Below, piece by piece: positions 1 to 7,575 of a stretch of 27,348 nt of DNA. This DNA is from Rubrobacter sp. GTDB lineage: Bacteria > Actinomycetota > Rubrobacteria > Rubrobacterales > Rubrobacteraceae. Every line of letters starts with the position of its first letter. Within the stretch, counting starts at the first letter, position 1. The stretch is taken from contig JACDAR010000114.1 in assembly GCA_013695335.1 (NCBI GenBank), positions 1 through 27,348 of the forward strand, in the 5' to 3' direction. The position numbers and the translations under genes are program-made. The notes beneath the pieces are model-generated. The model was not told where the DNA came from. It made no database searches and saw nothing but the letters and a program-made list of their open reading frames with translations.

Positions 1-1158
1 GTAGCCTGGGTGACGCAGGCAGGGCGCGAGGATCTCGAAGAGCGCATAGCCGTCCGTCCGACATCCGAGACCATCATCTGCGATTTCTACCGAAACTGGA
101 TCCACAGCTACCGCGACCTCCCGGTCCTCATCAACCAGTGGTCGAACTTCGTGCGCTGGGAGAAGGTGACCCGCCCTTTCCTCCGCACCACCGAGGTTCT
201 CTGGCAGGAAGGACACACAGTCCACGCCACAGCCGAAGAAGCCCGCGAGGAGACCCTGCGGATGCTGAACGTCTACAGGGATTGTTTCTACGAGACGCTC
301 GCCATCCCCGTCCTCACTGGCATGAAGAGCCCATCCGAACGGTTCGCCGGGGCGGTCGAGACCTTCACCTGCGAGGCACTCATGGGCGACGGGCGCGCGC
401 TCCAGTCGGCCACGAGCCACGACCTCGGGCAGAACTTCGCGAAGGCTTTCGACATCACGTTCCTCGACGAAAACCAGGACAGGGTGCATCCGTTCCAGAC
501 TTCGTGGGGATTCTCGACCCGTGTGATAGGCGGTTTGATCCTGGTCCACGGCGACGACCGGGGATTGAAGATCCCACCGAAACTCGCGCCGGTCGAGGCC
601 GTGATCGTGCCGATCTGGCGCGGCAAGAACAAGGCCGAGGTACGCGCCGAAGCAGAGAAGCTGCACGCTGGCTTGAAAGGAGCGGGACTGCGCGTCGAGG
701 CGGATCTGGACGAGGAGCATTCGCCTGGCTGGAAGTTCAACGAGCACGAGCTTCGGGGCGTCCCGATTCGCGTGGAGATCGGGCCGAAGGACATCGAGAA
801 GAACCAGGTGGTGCTCGTTCGCCGGGACACGGGGGAGAAGGAGTTCGTCGGGCGCGACGGCCTGCCCGAAAGGATACAAGCTCTGCTGATCGAGATTCAA
901 GACAACATGATGCGGCAGGCCGAGGAGTACAGGGACGCGAACACCCGCCTCGCCGGAAGCTACAACGAGTTCCGCGAGATCATCGCTGAGAAACGCGGGT
1001 TCGTGGCCGCCCCGTGGGACGGAACGCTGGAGACGGAACAGAAGATCAAAGACGACACCAAGGCAACCATCCGCCTTTTGCCGTTCGACCGCCAGGAGGG
1101 CGCGGATCTCATCTCAGGCAAGCCAGGCAAGACCGCGATCTTCGCCCGCGCCTACTGA
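1..1158 (+). CDS. proS: Proline--tRNA ligase, 3' part (5' end outside window)
   Basis: Charges tRNA-Pro with proline in the cytosol. The reading frame is open from base 1, so the start lies upstream; 385 residues are visible. The class II synthetase core is clear: the TSETI segment near residue 24, motif 2 (FLRTTEVLWQEGHT, about residues 63-76) and the motif 3 region (SWGFSTRVIGG, then HGDDRGLKIPP). An anticodon-binding domain follows, then the C-terminal domain typical of the archaeal/eukaryotic-like (type 3) ProRS, ending in the characteristic final Tyr. The zinc-binding cysteines often found in that last domain are absent here, which is common among bacterial members. The GTG at 10 is an internal Val codon, not a start, because residues encoded before it (V-A-W-V-T) also match the family. 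Confidence 0.95.
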   Translation, partial: VAWVTQAGREDLEERIAVRPTSETIICDFYRNWIHSYRDLPVLINQWSNFVRWEKVTRPFLRTTEVLWQEGHTVHATAEEAREETLRMLNVYRDCFYETLAIPVLTGMKSPSERFAGAVETFTCEALMGDGRALQSATSHDLGQNFAKAFDITFLDENQDRVHPFQTSWGFSTRVIGGLILVHGDDRGLKIPPKLAPVEAVIVPIWRGKNKAEVRAEAEKLHAGLKGAGLRVEADLDEEHSPGWKFNEHELRGVPIRVEIGPKDIEKNQVVLVRRDTGEKEFVGRDGLPERIQALLIEIQDNMMRQAEEYRDANTRLAGSYNEFREIIAEKRGFVAAPWDGTLETEQKIKDDTKATIRLLPFDRQEGADLISGKPGKTAIFARAY

Positions 1159-1194
1159 GGCAGACTCCGACTTTGACTGCCGGGTAGAGACCGT

Positions 1195-1223
1195 GTAACA
1201 TTTCGTACGCAATCAGATATACT
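1195..1223 (+). promoter_or_regulatory. Putative sigma-A type promoter for the secreted-protein gene at 1256
   Basis: A GTAACA hexamer (1195-1200, four of six matching TTGACA) is followed after 17 bp by TATACT (1218-1223, five of six matching TATAAT). It sits 33 bp ahead of the ATG at 1256, with a strong ribosome binding site in between. Read by eye only. Confidence 0.45.
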
Positions 1224-1255
1224 TTGCGGGTCGGCGCGAATAGGAGGGGGACTCC

Positions 1256-2257
1256 ATGATACCGTTTCGAGGGCGTTTGACGCCCCTCACATCCATGTTG
1301 CGAATCGCTGGTAGCGGTGGGAGCCCTGGTGAGAGAATGCGGGCGGTTATGTTCGTGGCTGCCGCCATGTCGGTGGTCCTTGTAGCTGGCCTCGGCGTGG
1401 CTGGTGATCCGGACTCTGTCCAGGCCAGGCAGTACTCTGCATATTCAGATCGCGAGAAGCCGGTAATCTCATTTCTTCTCTCCAACCCGGAGAACGTCGA
1501 GGATTTTCAGCGGGAGTTTTCCCTGACCGATGGCGAGATGGAGGAGGTGCTCGCCGCCGTCAGGCACGAGAACGGGGTTCTGGCTGGAACTTTCGCGAAG
1601 AGCGAGAAGCTGGTACGGGTGAACCGGGGGCTACCCCGGGATCAGGTGAAACAGAAGATAGCCGCATCTTCGTACGACGAGTCGGTTCGATCCGCCGTCG
1701 CGCAGACGAAAGTAGAAGTCAAGCACATCCTGCCTCCAGGAAGTCAGCCTGACCTGCGGCGGTGGGTGGACGCGCAATGGCAGCAAGAACGGAACACTTT
1801 CGATGCGCAGTCCTCCACCTATCTGACCACCTCGTCCGTGGATACTGGCATGACCTTCAGGGTGTTCGCCACCCAGTACATAGGAAATACGAGACGCGAG
1901 GTCGCCATGCCGCACCGCAAGCTCAAGTTCGACGGCGGTTACTCTGTTCGTATTCGTCCGAGCGGCTCTTCGACAAAGGTGTGGGCCAGGGTCAAAGAGG
2001 TGGGGCCGTGGAACACCTACGACAACTGGTACGCCCTGAGGAAGTACAGGACAATGTGGAAGGATCTCCCGCGCGGTCTACCTGAAGCACAGGCGGCCTT
2101 CCAGGACAATTACAACAGGGGCAAGGACGAGTACGGTCGCGAAGTCCTGAACCCCGCAGGCATAGACATCACCCCGGTGGTGGCCAGCGAGGCTGGTCTC
2201 GCGAAAAACGAGAACGCCTGGGTGTACGTTTATGTTCCCTGGGCGACGAGAGTCTAG
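1256..2257 (+). CDS. Secreted protein with possible double-psi-barrel-like C-terminal domain
   Basis: Function not established. The start is set by AGGAGGGGG at 1242-1250, five bases before the ATG. Residues 29-50 form a hydrophobic stretch (VMFVAAAMSVVLVAGLGVAG) suited to export, preceded by an unusually long polar N-terminus; an internal ATG at 1337 would give a more ordinary signal peptide but has a poorer ribosome site. The middle (about 60-165) is charged and helical. The C-terminal part, from about residue 195, carries VRIRPSGSS, WARVKEVGPWNTYDNWY, a glycine/Asn-rich NRGKDEYGREVLNP and AGIDIT, then a final VYVYVPW strand. This recalls double-psi beta-barrel (RlpA-like/expansin-like) cell-wall domains, but that is pattern recognition and could be wrong. 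It is probably transcribed alone from the promoter just upstream. Confidence 0.7.
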   Translation: MIPFRGRLTPLTSMLRIAGSGGSPGERMRAVMFVAAAMSVVLVAGLGVAGDPDSVQARQYSAYSDREKPVISFLLSNPENVEDFQREFSLTDGEMEEVLAAVRHENGVLAGTFAKSEKLVRVNRGLPRDQVKQKIAASSYDESVRSAVAQTKVEVKHILPPGSQPDLRRWVDAQWQQERNTFDAQSSTYLTTSSVDTGMTFRVFATQYIGNTRREVAMPHRKLKFDGGYSVRIRPSGSSTKVWARVKEVGPWNTYDNWYALRKYRTMWKDLPRGLPEAQAAFQDNYNRGKDEYGREVLNPAGIDITPVVASEAGLAKNENAWVYVYVPWATRV

Positions 2258-2333
2258 ACTCCAGTCCGTCTCGGGCGCTCCGGGGCTCGGATGGTACGCT
2301 CTTTCGAGGTCCAAGTTGAAGGGAGCGTGCGCG

Positions 2334-3440
2334 TTGCGAGACGAGCGGATGGAGAAGCTGGCGCGGGTGCTGGTGGACTTCTCTGTAAAAGCTGGCGAGG
2401 GCGAACAGGCGATCATCTCTGGCGGCGCGGGTGCGGAGCCCCTGATCAAAGCCGTCTACGCCAGGCTCCTGCAAAACGGGGCGATTCCCATACCCCAGAT
2501 CCAACTTCCCGGAATGCAGGGACTGTTCTTCGAACACGCCCAGGATTCCCACTACCAGAAAACACCGCCCATCGTGCGCAATATGTACGAACAGGCAGAC
2601 GCCTTCATCTCCATAATGGCACCACATAATACCCGCGCACTGGCTGGAGTGGACCCTATCAGGCAGCAGTCCCTCGGCAGGCGGGACAAAGCGATGTTGG
2701 AGCTGATGTTAGGCAAGGGCCGCTGGGTGCTCACCCTGTTCCCGACCGTGGCGCTGGCGCAGGAGTCGGATATGGGGCTGTCCGAGTACGAGGAGTTCGT
2801 CTTCGAGGCTATGGGCCTGAACCACGAAGACCCTGTTCGGTACTGGGAGCAAAAGTCAGAGGAACAGGCTCGCCTCGCCGAGCGGCTGGAGGCTGCGCGT
2901 GAGATCCGGATAGTCGCGCCTGAGACCGACCTCACGCTTTCAGTGGAGGGCCGGAAGTTCGTGAACAGCACGGTCGAGCACAACCTGCCAGGCAGCGAGG
3001 TATTTACCGGGCCAGTCGAGGACTCGGCGAACGGGACGATCCACTTCGGGGTTCCCGCTAACGTGTCGGGGCGGGACGTTTCAGGGGTGCGGTTCAGGTT
3101 CGAGGATGGGAAGGTGGTCGAGGCGAGCGCGGAGAAGGGCGAAGAGTACCTGAACACCATGCTCGACGCCGACGCGGGGGCACGATACCTTGGTGAACTC
3201 GGTATCGGCACCAACTACGGCATCCCGCGGGCCACTCGGAACATTCTCTTCGACGAGAAGCTCGGAGGGACCGTGCATCTTGCGGTCGGTCGTTCTTACG
3301 AGGAGACCGGCGGAAAGAACGAGTCGAGCGTTCACTGGGATTTGATCTGCGACCTCCGTGACGGCGGCGGGCTGTACGCTGACGGAGAGTTGATCCAGGA
3401 GAACGGCAAGTTCGTCGGCTACGATTTCGGTGGGCGATAG
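2334..3440 (+). CDS. Aminopeptidase, peptidase family M29 (AmpS/PepS/AmpT type)
   Basis: Cytosolic metallo-aminopeptidase removing N-terminal residues from peptides; 368 residues, close to the usual length. The TTG at 2334 is preferred because GAAGGGAG (2318-2325) lies 8 bases ahead and the protein then begins MRDERMEKLARVLVDFS, the normal family N-terminus; the frame is open further upstream to 2232 but that extension looks non-coding. Metal ligands are recognisable: Glu222 (SEVFTGPVEDS), Glu288 (GELGIGTN), His315 and Tyr322 (TVHLAVGRSYEETGGKN), and His334/Asp336 (HWD). The Glu-Glu spacing of 66 and His-Tyr spacing of 7 agree with characterised members as I recall them. It abuts the next small gene with no gap. 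Confidence 0.93.
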   Translation: MRDERMEKLARVLVDFSVKAGEGEQAIISGGAGAEPLIKAVYARLLQNGAIPIPQIQLPGMQGLFFEHAQDSHYQKTPPIVRNMYEQADAFISIMAPHNTRALAGVDPIRQQSLGRRDKAMLELMLGKGRWVLTLFPTVALAQESDMGLSEYEEFVFEAMGLNHEDPVRYWEQKSEEQARLAERLEAAREIRIVAPETDLTLSVEGRKFVNSTVEHNLPGSEVFTGPVEDSANGTIHFGVPANVSGRDVSGVRFRFEDGKVVEASAEKGEEYLNTMLDADAGARYLGELGIGTNYGIPRATRNILFDEKLGGTVHLAVGRSYEETGGKNESSVHWDLICDLRDGGGLYADGELIQENGKFVGYDFGGR

Positions 3441-3662
3441 ATGGATGGCACGACGCTGCGCGTTGCGAACGTGGGCAGCGATGAAGACATCGAATCTGTG
3501 CGCGACGTTCTGGACGCGCTCGGGATTTCCTACGAGCACATAGATTCAGACCCGGAAGACTCATATCCGCAGACCGCATACTTCCAGATCCCCTCCAACG
3601 TGAATGACGCGCCGCTGGCGCGGCTCGCCAAGGAACGCGGCCTGGACATAGAACTGCTCTGA
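3441..3662 (+). CDS. Small hypothetical protein translationally coupled to the M29 peptidase
   Basis: A 73-residue acidic protein of unknown function. Its ATG immediately follows the TAG stop of the aminopeptidase, so it is very likely translated by reinitiation or coupling in the same operon. The sequence starts with a beta strand (LRVANVG), then a helix with a DxLDALGISYEHI pattern, a YPQTAYFQIP strand and a C-terminal helix (APLARLAKERGLDIEL). This suggests a compact alpha/beta fold of the kind seen in small ACT- or DUF2007-like modules, but I cannot assign a family. There is no Cys, signal peptide or membrane segment. Confidence 0.7.
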   Translation: MDGTTLRVANVGSDEDIESVRDVLDALGISYEHIDSDPEDSYPQTAYFQIPSNVNDAPLARLAKERGLDIELL

Positions 3663-3697
3663 GGGATTCCTTCACGTTTCGGGCGGTGATGCTCGCA

Positions 3698-3703
3698 TAT
3701 ACT
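3698..3703 (+). promoter_or_regulatory. Candidate -10 element for the HAD gene
   Basis: TATACT at 3698-3703 lies 42 bp before the TTG start at 3746. The same octamer ATATACTT occurs at the promoter near 1218. No convincing -35 is found at 16-18 bp (TTCACG at 3671-3676 is too far away), so this is a weak call. Confidence 0.25.
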
Positions 3704-3745
3704 TTTGTATGCTGAACCGCGAGAGAGTACAGGAGGGATCTGGCA

Positions 3746-4465
3746 TTGTCCGTGGCATACGGGGAGAACGGTGGGAGGCTGTACGATGCCGTCTTTCTGG
3801 ACGTTGACGGGACACTGTTGTGGACGGACCTGGACGTGGAAGGCTACGTCGAGGATCTCGCGCCATACACCCGAAATGGGGACCTCACGGTCGAGCGGGC
3901 GTGGGGGCCGGTGTGGAAGAGGAAGAGCCTGCACCGGCATATCGAGGAGAACATCGAACACCGCACAGAGGAGGATCTCGCGGGTTTCAGGCGGCGGAAC
4001 GCCGGCATCACCGCCTCCGCGCTCGGCATAGACGCGCCGGTCGAAGTTCTTACCGAGATGGCGGAACGTCGCATCTCATTCAATCCTTATCCCGAGTCCG
4101 AGATGGTGATGGAGGAACTGCTGGCGATGGGCTGTCGGCTGTACGTCGTCTCCAACTGGGATCTCCTGCTCGGAGACGTGCTCGAAGACCTCGGCTGGAT
4201 GGATTACTTCGGTGCGGTGGTGGCCTCGGCTGTGGTCGGCATCGAGAAGCCAGACTGCGGCATCTACGAGGAGGCGCTCCGGATCAGCGGTTCCCCAAAA
4301 CACCGCACGGTCATGGTAGGCAACGATCCCGTGACCGACATCCGTGGCGCAGCCTCATGCGGCATAGACGCCGTGATGATCGACCGTAAAGGCAACGACC
4401 AGGCCCATGAAGCAAAGGCAACCCTGCCAGATCTCAATGCCCTTCCAAGCCTGGTGAGAGGATAG
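3746..4465 (+). CDS. HAD-superfamily hydrolase (HAD-IA type phosphatase)
   Basis: Phosphatase-like enzyme of the haloacid dehalogenase superfamily; substrate unknown; 239 residues, cytosolic. TTG start at 3746, chosen because AGGAGGG (3731-3737) is 8 bases ahead; the GTG at 3752 is less well spaced. Motif I is DVDGT with nucleophile Asp19 and acid/base Asp21. Motif II is the Ser in YVVSNWD, motif III the Lys in VGIEKPD, and motif IV GNDPVTDIRGA. A helical cap (about residues 30-110) sits between motifs I and II, as in subfamily I. Its stop is 8 bases from that of the convergent polyphosphate glucokinase gene, with no evident terminator between them. Confidence 0.88.
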   Translation: MSVAYGENGGRLYDAVFLDVDGTLLWTDLDVEGYVEDLAPYTRNGDLTVERAWGPVWKRKSLHRHIEENIEHRTEEDLAGFRRRNAGITASALGIDAPVEVLTEMAERRISFNPYPESEMVMEELLAMGCRLYVVSNWDLLLGDVLEDLGWMDYFGAVVASAVVGIEKPDCGIYEEALRISGSPKHRTVMVGNDPVTDIRGAASCGIDAVMIDRKGNDQAHEAKATLPDLNALPSLVRG

Positions 4466-4473
4466 GCAGGTTC

Positions 4474-5238
4474 TCAGTCTCTCGCCGTGACCCTGGTCTC
4501 GGTGGCTTCGGTTGTAGCAGCGAGGGCTGCGCCCGAGATACCAGCGTTGTTGTGCATCTGGGCCGGGACGATCTCGGTTCTGATAGTGAGATGGGGGAGG
4601 AACTTCTCCGACTTCTTGCTGATGCCGCCTCCCACGATAATGAGATCCGGCCACAGCAGACGCTCGATGGTTGTGACGTACTCGTCCAGGCGTTCCGCGT
4701 ATTCCTTCCAGCTCAGGTCGTCTCGCTTGCGGGCGCCGTCAGCGGCGCGGTGCTCGGCGTCTTCGCCCCGGATCTCGATGTGCCCCAACTCGGTGTTCGG
4801 GATCAGACGCCCCCGGATGAAGAGCGCGGTCCCGATGCCGGTCCCGAGCGTGAGCATCAGCGCCAGACCCTCGACGCCGCGACCCGCGCCCCAGCGCATC
4901 TCGGCCAGCCCTGCGGCGTCCGCGTCGTTGACGATCCGCACCGCGTGCCCCAGCCTATCCTCCAGGCTCTTCTGGAGATTGAAGCCCACGTTCGACTCGT
5001 CTATATTCGCGGCAGTCTGCACCACGCCATCTTTGATCACAGCAGGGAATCCGCATCCAACGGGGCCATTCCATCCCGATTGCCTGACCACCTCGACCGC
5101 CGTCTGGACTATCGCCTCGGGGGTGGCTGGCTGGGGCGTCTTTATTCGCACCCGATCCGCCGTGAACTCGCCTGTCTCCATATCCACAGGCGCGCCCTTG
5201 ATCCCCGACCCCCCAATGTCCAATCCAAAAACGTCCAT
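4474..5238 (-). CDS. ppgK: Polyphosphate glucokinase (ROK family)
   Basis: Phosphorylates glucose to glucose-6-phosphate using inorganic polyphosphate (often ATP as well); cytosolic; 254 residues, normal for the family. N-terminal phosphate motif FGLDIGGSGIKGAPVD (4-19), catalytic-base region NDADAAGLAE with Asp105, the TLGTGIGTALF motif at about 130-140 with PNTELGH shortly after, and a C-terminal IIVGGGISKK segment. The GTGIGTALF plus PNTELGH combination separates polyphosphate glucokinases from ordinary ROK kinases. ATG at 5238 is chosen: TTGGGAG lies just upstream and the protein begins MDVFGLDIGG. A TTG four codons earlier (5250) is possible. Transcribed from the probable promoter at 5271-5300. 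Confidence 0.92.
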   Translation of the reverse strand: MDVFGLDIGGSGIKGAPVDMETGEFTADRVRIKTPQPATPEAIVQTAVEVVRQSGWNGPVGCGFPAVIKDGVVQTAANIDESNVGFNLQKSLEDRLGHAVRIVNDADAAGLAEMRWGAGRGVEGLALMLTLGTGIGTALFIRGRLIPNTELGHIEIRGEDAEHRAADGARKRDDLSWKEYAERLDEYVTTIERLLWPDLIIVGGGISKKSEKFLPHLTIRTEIVPAQMHNNAGISGAALAATTEATETRVTARD

Positions 5239-5270
5239 GCGCGCTCCCAACTCCGTATGTTCCAGCCAGC

Positions 5271-5300
5271 ATTGTATTCTGACGCATCTCTCGCCGCTAA
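5271..5300 (-). promoter_or_regulatory. Putative promoter of the polyphosphate glucokinase gene
   Basis: On the minus strand TACAAT (-10, 5276-5271) is preceded after 18 bp by TTAGCG (5300-5295, a weak -35). It would start transcription about 25 bases before the ATG at 5238. Confidence 0.35.
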
Positions 5301-5389
5301 TTCGAAAAATAGTACATTTGGGGGATACGCCGTCCCGGCCACGAGTTTATGCTACTCATGTAACTATTGGCGGCGGTTTCGAGCTGGGG

Positions 5390-5449
5390 GCTCCTTCGGA
5401 AGGTAGATCGAAGATATCCACGACTGCCTCGGAAGGTTTTCGAAGGAGC
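5390..5449 (+). repeat. Inverted repeat in the leader of the P-domain protein gene
   Basis: GCTCCTTCG (5390-5398) and CGAAGGAGC (5441-5449) are perfect 9-bp complements separated by 42 bp. The left arm overlaps a small palindrome, CCTTC-G-GAAGG (5393-5403). The region is 37 bases before the start at 5487. It could be a folded 5' leader or an operator. The rest of the 5251-5486 interval shows no gene. Confidence 0.35.
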
Positions 5450-5486
5450 ACGGAGTTGCGCGACCGCCCAGGGAAAGGAGAGAGTA

Positions 5487-6116
5487 ATGCGGCGAACGAC
5501 CGTCCTGTTGGTGGCGGTGATGATCGCGGTGGCGTTGGTGGTGGTGACTAACGCGGTGGCTCCAACGCCAGCGGATGCCGCCACGAGTGTCGTAACGAAG
5601 ACGTTCAGTAATAGCCAGCAGATCACGATCCCCGTGGGTACAAGTGGCGCGGCCACGCCATATCCGTCGGAGAAGAACGTCAGTGGCTTCAAGCAGGGCA
5701 CCATCCTCGACGTGGATTTGACGCTCAAGAACTACACTCACGCCTTCCCTGACGACGTGGACGTGCTGCTGTCTAAAGAGAACTCAGGTGTAAACCGGAC
5801 CGTGATGTCCGACGTGGGCGGCTCCTTCCCCGTCAACAACATTACCCTCAAGCTCGACGACGAGGCCACCAATGGCTTGCTGCCGGATAACGGACCACTC
5901 GTCGGCGGCAGGTTCAAGCCGACCAACGTAGGAAGCGGTGACGCATTCCCCGCCCCGGCGCCAGCCCCGGACGGACGAAAGGCGCTCTCGGGCTTCGACG
6001 GGTTGAACCCCAACGGCACGTGGAAGCTGCGCGTCGTAGACGACTTTCCGCCTGCAGACGGCGGCCAGTTCGCGGGGGGTTGGAGCATCACTATCAAAGC
6101 CAGAGTCCAGCAGTAG
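5487..6116 (+). CDS. Secreted protein consisting of one P-domain-like module
   Basis: A 209-residue exported protein. AAAGGAG (5474-5480) is 6 bases before the ATG. Residues 1-28 are a classic signal peptide (MRRTT, a hydrophobic core LLVAVMIAVALVVV, then small residues ending ADAA). The mature part resembles the proprotein-convertase P-domain (jelly-roll) found at the C-terminus of many secreted proteases and peptidases: LDVDLTLKNYTHAFPDDVDVLL, a DVGGSFPVNNITLKLDDEA segment, and the closing NPNGTWKLRVVDD...GGWSITI. No catalytic domain is attached, which is unusual because the module normally accompanies one. It may bind or stabilise a partner at the cell surface. A strong intrinsic terminator follows within 20 bases, so it is probably monocistronic. 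Confidence 0.78.
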   Translation: MRRTTVLLVAVMIAVALVVVTNAVAPTPADAATSVVTKTFSNSQQITIPVGTSGAATPYPSEKNVSGFKQGTILDVDLTLKNYTHAFPDDVDVLLSKENSGVNRTVMSDVGGSFPVNNITLKLDDEATNGLLPDNGPLVGGRFKPTNVGSGDAFPAPAPAPDGRKALSGFDGLNPNGTWKLRVVDDFPPADGGQFAGGWSITIKARVQQ

Positions 6117-6135
6117 CAGATAACCTCCTACCCAG

Positions 6136-6169
6136 GGCCGGGAGCACTCTGCTTCCGGCCTTTTTCTTG
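6136..6169 (+). terminator. Rho-independent terminator after the P-domain gene
   Basis: A 10-bp stem (6136-6145 with 6151-6160, one G-U pair) closes a 5-base loop and is followed by TTTTTCTTG. Nearly ideal intrinsic terminator for rightward transcription. Confidence 0.9.
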
Positions 6170-6511
6170 TTCTCATTCGGGTAGCCCGTGGCGGGTGATC
6201 TCTCGACGTCCGCGCAAGGGTCTCGCGCCAACCGGCCGCCGGATGCACCCGGAACGCCTTCTGGAGCATGTGAAGCAGAGTGTTCTATGCTCGGCGGAAG
6301 GCGAGCACCGATCCCCACACGCCGACCCCGCCGCGCGCCGGGCCTGAAAGCCGGGACCTCCGACGAGCCGGGAGTGGAGCGTCCGCCCGGAGTCCAGCGC
6401 CACAAAGCCGCCAGGAGCATCTCCATCCGGATCACGCACAATCCCTGGATACCGTCCCGGCTTCCGTCTGAAACCCTTACTACTCCCACCCCCGGTCGAG
6501 GTCACGTTCGT
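6170..6511. other. Intergenic stretch of about 340 bp without a supported gene
   Basis: GC-rich sequence between the terminator and the Fur-like box. Frames are open on both strands (for example minus 6489-6094), but the translations are Arg/Pro/Gly-rich, lack convincing ribosome sites and run through the terminator stem or the regulatory box. A structured RNA or a decayed gene is not excluded, but I see no recognisable motif. Confidence 0.4.
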
Positions 6512-6533
6512 AATGACAATCGTTTGCAATAAC
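6512..6533 (+). promoter_or_regulatory. Fur-like box upstream of the epimerase/GT-C operon
   Basis: The sequence is AATGACAATC, then G, then TTTGCAATAAC. Its core TGACAAT-C-GTTTGCA is an imperfect 7-1-7 inverted repeat related to the Fur consensus TGATAAT-N-ATTATCA. A copy differing at one of 22 positions sits in the efeU leader at 12648-12669. The box lies 84 bases before the epimerase start and contains a possible -35 (TTGCAA, 6524-6529). Confidence 0.6.
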
Positions 6534-6540
6534 GTCCGGG

Positions 6541-6559
6541 TCAGGTTAGTCTGGCCCAT
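6541..6559 (+). promoter_or_regulatory. DtxR/IdeR-like half-conserved box next to the Fur-like box
   Basis: Against the 19-bp IdeR consensus (TTAGGTTAGGCTAACCTAA) this site matches at 13 of 19 positions, including the left-half core AGGTTAG and the CC of the right half. It begins 7 bp after the Fur-like box and falls where a -10/+1 region would be expected. A single degenerate match, so chance is possible. Confidence 0.3.
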
Positions 6560-6617
6560 AGTGTTGCGTCGAGTGTCATGCGAGGATTGTGGGCCAGGAA
6601 ATAGTTCGGATGGCGGG

Positions 6618-7574
6618 ATGAGCAGGGTGTTGGTTACAGGGGCGGCGGGGTTCATCGGGTCTCACGTGGTGGACAGGTTGCTGGCGGCTGGCCGCGAGGT
6701 GATAGGCGTTGATTCGTTCACCGGCTACTACTCGAGGGACCGGAAGCTGCGCAACCTGGAGCCTGCGCTCGGAAGCGATGGGTTCAGGTTGATCGAGCGG
6801 GATCTTCTGGATCTGGACCTCCGTAGCCTTCTCGCGGAAGTCGATGCGGTGGTGCATCTCGCCGCCGAACCCGGAGTACGACGCAGTTGGGGCGGCGAAT
6901 TCGACGTTTACCTTGAGCGCAACGTGCGCGTTACCCAGCGGCTGCTGGAGGCCGCAGGGGAAGATGGGGATGCCAGGTTCGTCTACGCCTCATCCTCTTC
7001 AGTCTACGGCCCGGACGGCGGGAGACCCGTGCGCGAGGAAGCAACGCTGAGACCAGCCTCGCCGTATGGGTTGACCAAGCTCGCGGCTGAGGAATTGGTG
7101 GCGCTCTACGGGCGGGAGCGCGGCGTCCCTGCCACCGTGCTCAGGTACTTCACCGTGTACGGTCCCAGGCAGCGGCCCGAGATGGCGTTGTCGCGTTTCA
7201 TCCGGGCTGCGATAGGGGGCAGGGAGGTCAGGGTCTTCGGAGACGGGGAGCAGGTGCGTGAGATGACCTTCGTCGCTGACGCGGTGGGGGCGACGCTGGC
7301 CGCGCTGGATGCGCCGCCAGGGGGAACGTATAACGTCGGCGGCGGGGTACGGGCCTCGGTGAACCAGCTTCTGGATTGTGTCAGGCGGACGCTCGGGATT
7401 CCCGTGGAGGCTGTGTACACGCCAGCGGTGGAGGGCGACGTGCGCTCCACTTGGGCGGATTCCGGGCGGGCAGCGCGGGATCTGGGATACAGGCCGAGCG
7501 TGACCCTGGAAGAGGGGATATCAGCGCAGGCCGAGTGGGCGCTGCGGGAGAGCCTCGCCACCAGCATCGCGTGA
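6618..7574 (+). CDS. NAD-dependent nucleotide-sugar epimerase/dehydratase (UDP-glucose/glucuronate 4-epimerase-like)
   Basis: Extended short-chain dehydrogenase of 318 residues acting on a nucleotide-activated sugar; the exact sugar cannot be read from sequence. NAD-binding GAAGFIGSH at 8-16, the acidic residue after strand 2 (IGVDSF), the active-site segment VYASSSSVYG (122-131), and catalytic Tyr150/Lys154 in SPYGLTK. RYFTVYGPRQRPEMA follows, a signature shared with UDP-glucuronate and UDP-glucose 4-epimerases. ATG at 6618 starts MSRVLVTGAAG; the frame stays open upstream to 6513, but that extension would translate the Fur-like box and does not match the family. The ribosome site is weak (GGATGGCGGG). 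The GT-C-like gene starts one base after its stop, so the pair is an operon, probably for an envelope glycan. Confidence 0.9.
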   Translation: MSRVLVTGAAGFIGSHVVDRLLAAGREVIGVDSFTGYYSRDRKLRNLEPALGSDGFRLIERDLLDLDLRSLLAEVDAVVHLAAEPGVRRSWGGEFDVYLERNVRVTQRLLEAAGEDGDARFVYASSSSVYGPDGGRPVREEATLRPASPYGLTKLAAEELVALYGRERGVPATVLRYFTVYGPRQRPEMALSRFIRAAIGGREVRVFGDGEQVREMTFVADAVGATLAALDAPPGGTYNVGGGVRASVNQLLDCVRRTLGIPVEAVYTPAVEGDVRSTWADSGRAARDLGYRPSVTLEEGISAQAEWALRESLATSIA

Positions 7575-7575
7575 G

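Noticed and set aside
4487..5551. Long plus-strand frames opposite the polyphosphate glucokinase gene
   Set aside because: Antisense to a clear gene; Ser/Pro/Arg-rich composition typical of GC-rich shadow frames.
6513..6617. N-terminal extension of the epimerase frame from an ATG at 6513
   Set aside because: It would translate the Fur-like box and the IdeR-like site, has no ribosome site, and the Rossmann motif normally starts within the first ten residues, as it does from 6618.
6094..6655. Minus-strand open frames across the 6170-6511 interval
   Set aside because: They are Arg/Gly/Pro-rich, run through the terminator stem or into the epimerase promoter, and show no family motif.
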